Shown in pieces: positions 30,209 to 33,408 of a DNA stretch of 33,408 bases (its first letter is position 1; each line of letters starts with the position of its first letter). This DNA comes from a virus. Under the pieces are notes generated by a model. The model was not told where the DNA came from and did no database searches. It saw only the letters and a list, made by a program, of their open reading frames with translations. Made by a program: the position numbers and the translations under genes. The stretch is from positions 1 to 33,408 of the IMG/VR virus record IMGVR_UViG_3300044490_000122; one strand, 5' to 3'.

Positions 30209-32257
30209 ATGAGCAAAATGAAACGGAACCTTCTTATTGCACTCGCTATCGTAGCGGTGACTGCCTCCTTGTGTTGGTCCCAGGCTGCTTCCTGGACTAC
30301 CTGGGGTTTGTATAAGCCTAAGTTGACCACCCAGGGAACCACAGATTATAACAACTTCAACACTGCGATGACCAGGCTCGATCTTAGGCTGACCAAATCA
30401 TACTGGATCGGCGATCCTGCGATAGCTGCATGTCTCGGGCTTGCGGCTGTTGAGTATATCACAGATTTAGAATCGGCGGTGGCGCTGGTGGCAGCGGCCG
30501 GAAATCCGCCAGTTACCTTGCACGCTCCGAAAGGAACGTACACTCTTACGTCTTCTGTGACTCTCCAAAGCTGCATTGAGCTGAAGCCTGAGCGGGGAGC
30601 TAGCTTTGTCCTCGGAAATTTTGATCTAAATATCAACGGAACCCTTGACGCGGGGAACTATCAGATATTTGTTTGTGCCGGGACTGGGAAGCCGGTGTTT
30701 GGACCAGGGGCCGTTGAGAAGGCCTATGCCGAGTGGTTTGGTAACATTGTTAGTCAAACTACTGACTGCACAGCCATGTTGCAATTTGCTATTAACTCCT
30801 TGCCGAATGGCGGAACATTACAACTGTTAGATAAGGTTTACAAGCATACAGGAATATCAGTAACTAAATCCTTGTCCATTAATGGCTTGCTGCCTCCAAG
30901 CTATTGGGACAACGACTCGTTCAACGCTTTGGGAGGCGGATCTCGCCTGTGGCAATACGCTGCGACAGGAGACAATGTAACTATTCGGCCTCCCAACCTT
31001 GGTGATCGTCGCATTGAAGTAAGTCTGACCAATATTTGTTTAATTGGGGCAAAATTCAACGGTACTGGCTTGACTGGTACACCTACCAGTGGGAGAGGAC
31101 TGTTCATTGATGGCAGGCAACAGGCAGAGACATCAGTCTTCATATCCCTGAATAACGTATTTTCATCATACCATAAAGACCAAGGAATTGATATTACGGG
31201 GGCTGTTTACGGAGTGCATTTAGGCCGTATTGGAGCTAACGGCAATGGCAAGCAGAATCTAAGGATTATAGGACAAACTGATCCTATCGGAGAGTTTTCT
31301 GCCGATCATCTGCGGATGTTAGGCGGCGGTGGGGATGGAGCTACTGACATGGAGAAGGCTGGTATTTACATAAACTCCAGCGGTAACTTCAAATTCGGGT
31401 TTGTCACATCTACTGGAGCACTGGGTGCTGGATTGATGGTAGGCGGTGGAAATTATGAAATTGGCGTTTTGCACTGTGAAACTCCCAGCGGGACTCCCGG
31501 TGCTACTCATGTTATGGTTCAAGCAGGTGATGGAACAAGTAATCCGTCAGCGTTACAGATAAGAAGCATGAACATTGCCCCTGGCACAAATTATCCAGGG
31601 ACTGTTCTGCTATGCAAAAATGGGTCAAGACGCGTCAGAATTGATAATTTTGTGGTAAACGATATAATTGACACATCTGGAACAGCGCTACACGTTAACT
31701 TTGAGTCCGGTAGCGAATCTTGCGTTATCAAGGGAGTTTCTGTAGCTACGGGAGGAGGCGATAATTTTAAGGTAACGGACGCTGACGGTGACAATTATGT
31801 CGAATCGCTGCATCCTCACTTTAGAGTAGGGATGAGTGCGGCAGCTGCTAATGCAACGGGAGACGGAACCATAGTGTTGGTGGTTCTGGACACAGTTCAA
31901 TACGATAACACATCGTCATTCAATACTGGGACTTATTTATATACGATACCGACGAGTGGTGTATACAGCTTCTCTGCTCAGATATTGATAACTGGTGCAG
32001 ATGGGATAAATCACACAAACTTTGGAATTATCATCGAGAAAAATTCAGCATCAACTATTGCCCGTAATGAGTTGCCACTTTTACCAACTAGCTGTTGGCC
32101 ACAAACTCAGTACATAGGCAGGTTTGTTAGGGGAGACACTATAGGCATTAAGGTATATGTAGAAGGCGGTGCTAAGACGGTCAGTGTCGGGTCCACGTCG
32201 AATGCGTTCGCTTATCTTCAGGGTACTATGATTGCTCCTAGTTTGGGAACATATTAA
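30209..32257 (+). CDS. Tailspike-like beta-helix protein with signal peptide (682 aa)
   Basis: Residues 1-26 (MSKMKRNLLIALAIVAVTAS followed by LCWSQA) are a textbook Sec signal peptide with basic start, hydrophobic core and SQA-type cleavage site, unusual for a phage fibre. Then come ASWTTWGLYKPKLTTQG, a head- or tail-contact-like segment, and about 100-530 of short strands with beta-helix character (VTLHAPKGTYTLTSSVTLQ...LKPERGASFVLG, GGTLQLLDKVYK, RIDNFVV). Residues 540-675 resemble a C1q/TNF-like globular tip (LDTVQYDNTSSFNTGTYLYTIPTSGVYSFSAQILI...VRGDTIGIKVYVEGG). No catalytic residues can be assigned. Likely a receptor-binding spike or a secreted protein. Ribosome site GGAGAT; palindrome P7 upstream. 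Confidence 0.75.
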   Translation: MSKMKRNLLIALAIVAVTASLCWSQAASWTTWGLYKPKLTTQGTTDYNNFNTAMTRLDLRLTKSYWIGDPAIAACLGLAAVEYITDLESAVALVAAAGNPPVTLHAPKGTYTLTSSVTLQSCIELKPERGASFVLGNFDLNINGTLDAGNYQIFVCAGTGKPVFGPGAVEKAYAEWFGNIVSQTTDCTAMLQFAINSLPNGGTLQLLDKVYKHTGISVTKSLSINGLLPPSYWDNDSFNALGGGSRLWQYAATGDNVTIRPPNLGDRRIEVSLTNICLIGAKFNGTGLTGTPTSGRGLFIDGRQQAETSVFISLNNVFSSYHKDQGIDITGAVYGVHLGRIGANGNGKQNLRIIGQTDPIGEFSADHLRMLGGGGDGATDMEKAGIYINSSGNFKFGFVTSTGALGAGLMVGGGNYEIGVLHCETPSGTPGATHVMVQAGDGTSNPSALQIRSMNIAPGTNYPGTVLLCKNGSRRVRIDNFVVNDIIDTSGTALHVNFESGSESCVIKGVSVATGGGDNFKVTDADGDNYVESLHPHFRVGMSAAAANATGDGTIVLVVLDTVQYDNTSSFNTGTYLYTIPTSGVYSFSAQILITGADGINHTNFGIIIEKNSASTIARNELPLLPTSCWPQTQYIGRFVRGDTIGIKVYVEGGAKTVSVGSTSNAFAYLQGTMIAPSLGTY

Positions 32258-32270
32258 GGAGACGATTCAA

Positions 32271-33408
32271 ATGAAAAAATATCTCGGCATCTACGGCTTA
32301 ATTCTGCTTCTATCGGTCGGGGTTTCGTACGGACAGGTAGACACCAAACCAAGCACTGTACCGGCCAACTCTGGCAGGGTGACTGCCAAATCATCTCCGG
32401 TAGCTGCTGACTCCATTCCTGTGTGGGACTCTGCGGCCAGCAATAATATCAAGAAGTCTACTCTTCAGCAAATTTCAGATTCTTTTCTTGCTGGAATCTA
32501 TGCTCCGAAATCGGCAAAGTATCTTACTGCCCAAGATGAATCGGGGCTTTCTGGTGAAGTTAATCTAGGCCTTTTAACCTCCGGCCTTCTTAAGCACACT
32601 GTAGCCGCTGGGGTTAGCACCCCGGCTACTGCCGTTTCCGGGACTGATTATTACCCGCCCATTTCCACAGGCACAGTAACTTCATCGGCTACTCCTACTC
32701 CCGCTGTCGGTACTGTAGGGGCTGATGTTTATTATGACGTCACTGCCCTCGCTGAAGCCGCTACTTTCGGTGCGCCTACCGGAACGCCTACGAATGGGCA
32801 AAGGTTGACTATCAGAATAATAGACAACGGGACTGCTCGGGCACTTGCCTGGAACGCCATTTACGCTAACGGTCCAGGTTTTGCCCTTCCCAATACTACA
32901 GTGGTGGGCGAGACACAGATTAATGAATTTCTCTACAGTACGTCTCTTACTAAATGGGTGCTGGAATATCGATCCGGGGGGAAGTCCATATATCAGGATG
33001 CTGCGGGGAATGCCGGTGTCGGGACGGCGAGTCCGGGAGCGAAGCTACATATATATAAAGAGGGCAGCAATGAACTTCGCGTAGAAGCAAACGATGGATC
33101 GAATGACAGAAGCGCCAAACTTTCTTTGCAGGGGTCTGGTAATGGTGGAGCCATCACAGGTGGCGCTATTATAGATTTCACCGATAGCGACGGAACTCCC
33201 GGTACTCCGGGTGCGCTGACCTTTCAAAAGAGCAGTTCCACTTATATGACAATTCTCAATGGCGGCAACGTCGGCATTGGGACGACGAGTCCGGGAGGAA
33301 ATTTGGAGGTTGTCGCTGCAGGCGGAAATGGGACAGATGCACGGTTTACTTCTTATGATTCTGGTTCCAATCATTCAGTACTGTCCCTTAGAAAATCTGA
33401 TTCGTCCG
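32271..33408 (+). CDS. Tail fibre protein with signal peptide, 3' end outside the window
   Basis: The frame is open from ATG 32271 to the last base (379 codons and one base) without a stop, so the gene continues past the window. AAGGAG lies nine bases upstream. The first 22 residues (MKKYLGIYGLILLLSVGVSY and GQ) form a second Sec signal with SYG-Q cleavage. The remainder is a Ser/Thr/Gly-rich fibre: WDSAASNNIKKSTLQQISDSF, a beta module near 150-235, and two copies of the shaft motif GNxGxGTxSPG (residues about 246-256 and 338-348). That motif in many fibres precedes an intramolecular-chaperone (peptidase S74) domain, which would lie beyond the edge; this is a prediction. Confidence 0.78.
   Translation, partial: MKKYLGIYGLILLLSVGVSYGQVDTKPSTVPANSGRVTAKSSPVAADSIPVWDSAASNNIKKSTLQQISDSFLAGIYAPKSAKYLTAQDESGLSGEVNLGLLTSGLLKHTVAAGVSTPATAVSGTDYYPPISTGTVTSSATPTPAVGTVGADVYYDVTALAEAATFGAPTGTPTNGQRLTIRIIDNGTARALAWNAIYANGPGFALPNTTVVGETQINEFLYSTSLTKWVLEYRSGGKSIYQDAAGNAGVGTASPGAKLHIYKEGSNELRVEANDGSNDRSAKLSLQGSGNGGAITGGAIIDFTDSDGTPGTPGALTFQKSSSTYMTILNGGNVGIGTTSPGGNLEVVAAGGNGTDARFTSYDSGSNHSVLSLRKSDSS

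Overview
The window reads as the virion-structure half of a short-tailed (podovirus-like) dsDNA phage or prophage, probably uncultivated. The main evidence is the gene order and recognisable families: large terminase, portal, scaffold and major capsid protein, then P22 gp4-like and gp10-like tail-neck proteins, tail fibres, a gp7/gp20-like ejection protein, and a 2005-residue transglycosylase/large-polyvalent protein. There are no ribosomal, metabolic or host housekeeping genes and no tRNA, integrase, replication or lysis gene. Strong Shine-Dalgarno sequences and -10-like boxes indicate a bacterial host; Sec-type signal peptides on the last two fibre genes do not identify it further.

Layout. 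Positions 1-496 hold a small leftward operon: a 15-codon leader ORF and two short hypothetical genes. Positions 497-1484 are a roughly 1 kb AT-rich, non-coding divergent region with two arrays of in-phase 15-bp direct repeats (787-831 and 866-985), two palindromes and an extended -10 promoter. From about 1500 to the right end every gene reads rightward, with start/stop overlaps or very short gaps. Block 1: putative small terminase, TerL and a 64-aa ORF. Block 2: portal, a 103-aa protein, a GroES-like co-chaperonin, scaffold, a 178-aa protein, a decoration candidate and the major capsid protein. Block 3: a repeat-containing beta-helix fibre, a methyltransferase-like protein, two glycosyltransferases, a Lys-rich small protein, a concanavalin-A-like protein and a 144-aa protein. 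Block 4: two small proteins, a gp4-like adaptor, a 742-aa fibre, a gp10-like hub and two fibre-like proteins. Block 5: two small conserved proteins, an ejection protein, a 379-aa protein and the 2005-aa protein. Block 6: two secreted-looking tail fibre/spike proteins, the last cut by the window end.

The most unusual structure is a family of seven dispersed, nearly perfect palindromes of about 31 bp with the invariant core GTTAAAATTTAAC. Two sit in tandem ahead of the terminase genes and one sits at each of the five boundaries between the blocks, 14-53 bp upstream of the next start codon. Their arms differ from copy to copy but change together on both sides, so pairing itself appears conserved. 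They lack a T-tract and do not look like ordinary intrinsic terminators. They may be processing hairpins, regulator sites or transcription-module boundaries of the virion operon.

Other points of interest: a GroES-like gene beside the scaffold; a virion-region glycosylation cassette; a small protein whose first ten codons match the start of the capsid gene through mostly synonymous changes; a hairpin covering a ribosome binding site; and a tape-measure-like VGE-GPE motif shared by the portal C-terminus and an ejection protein.
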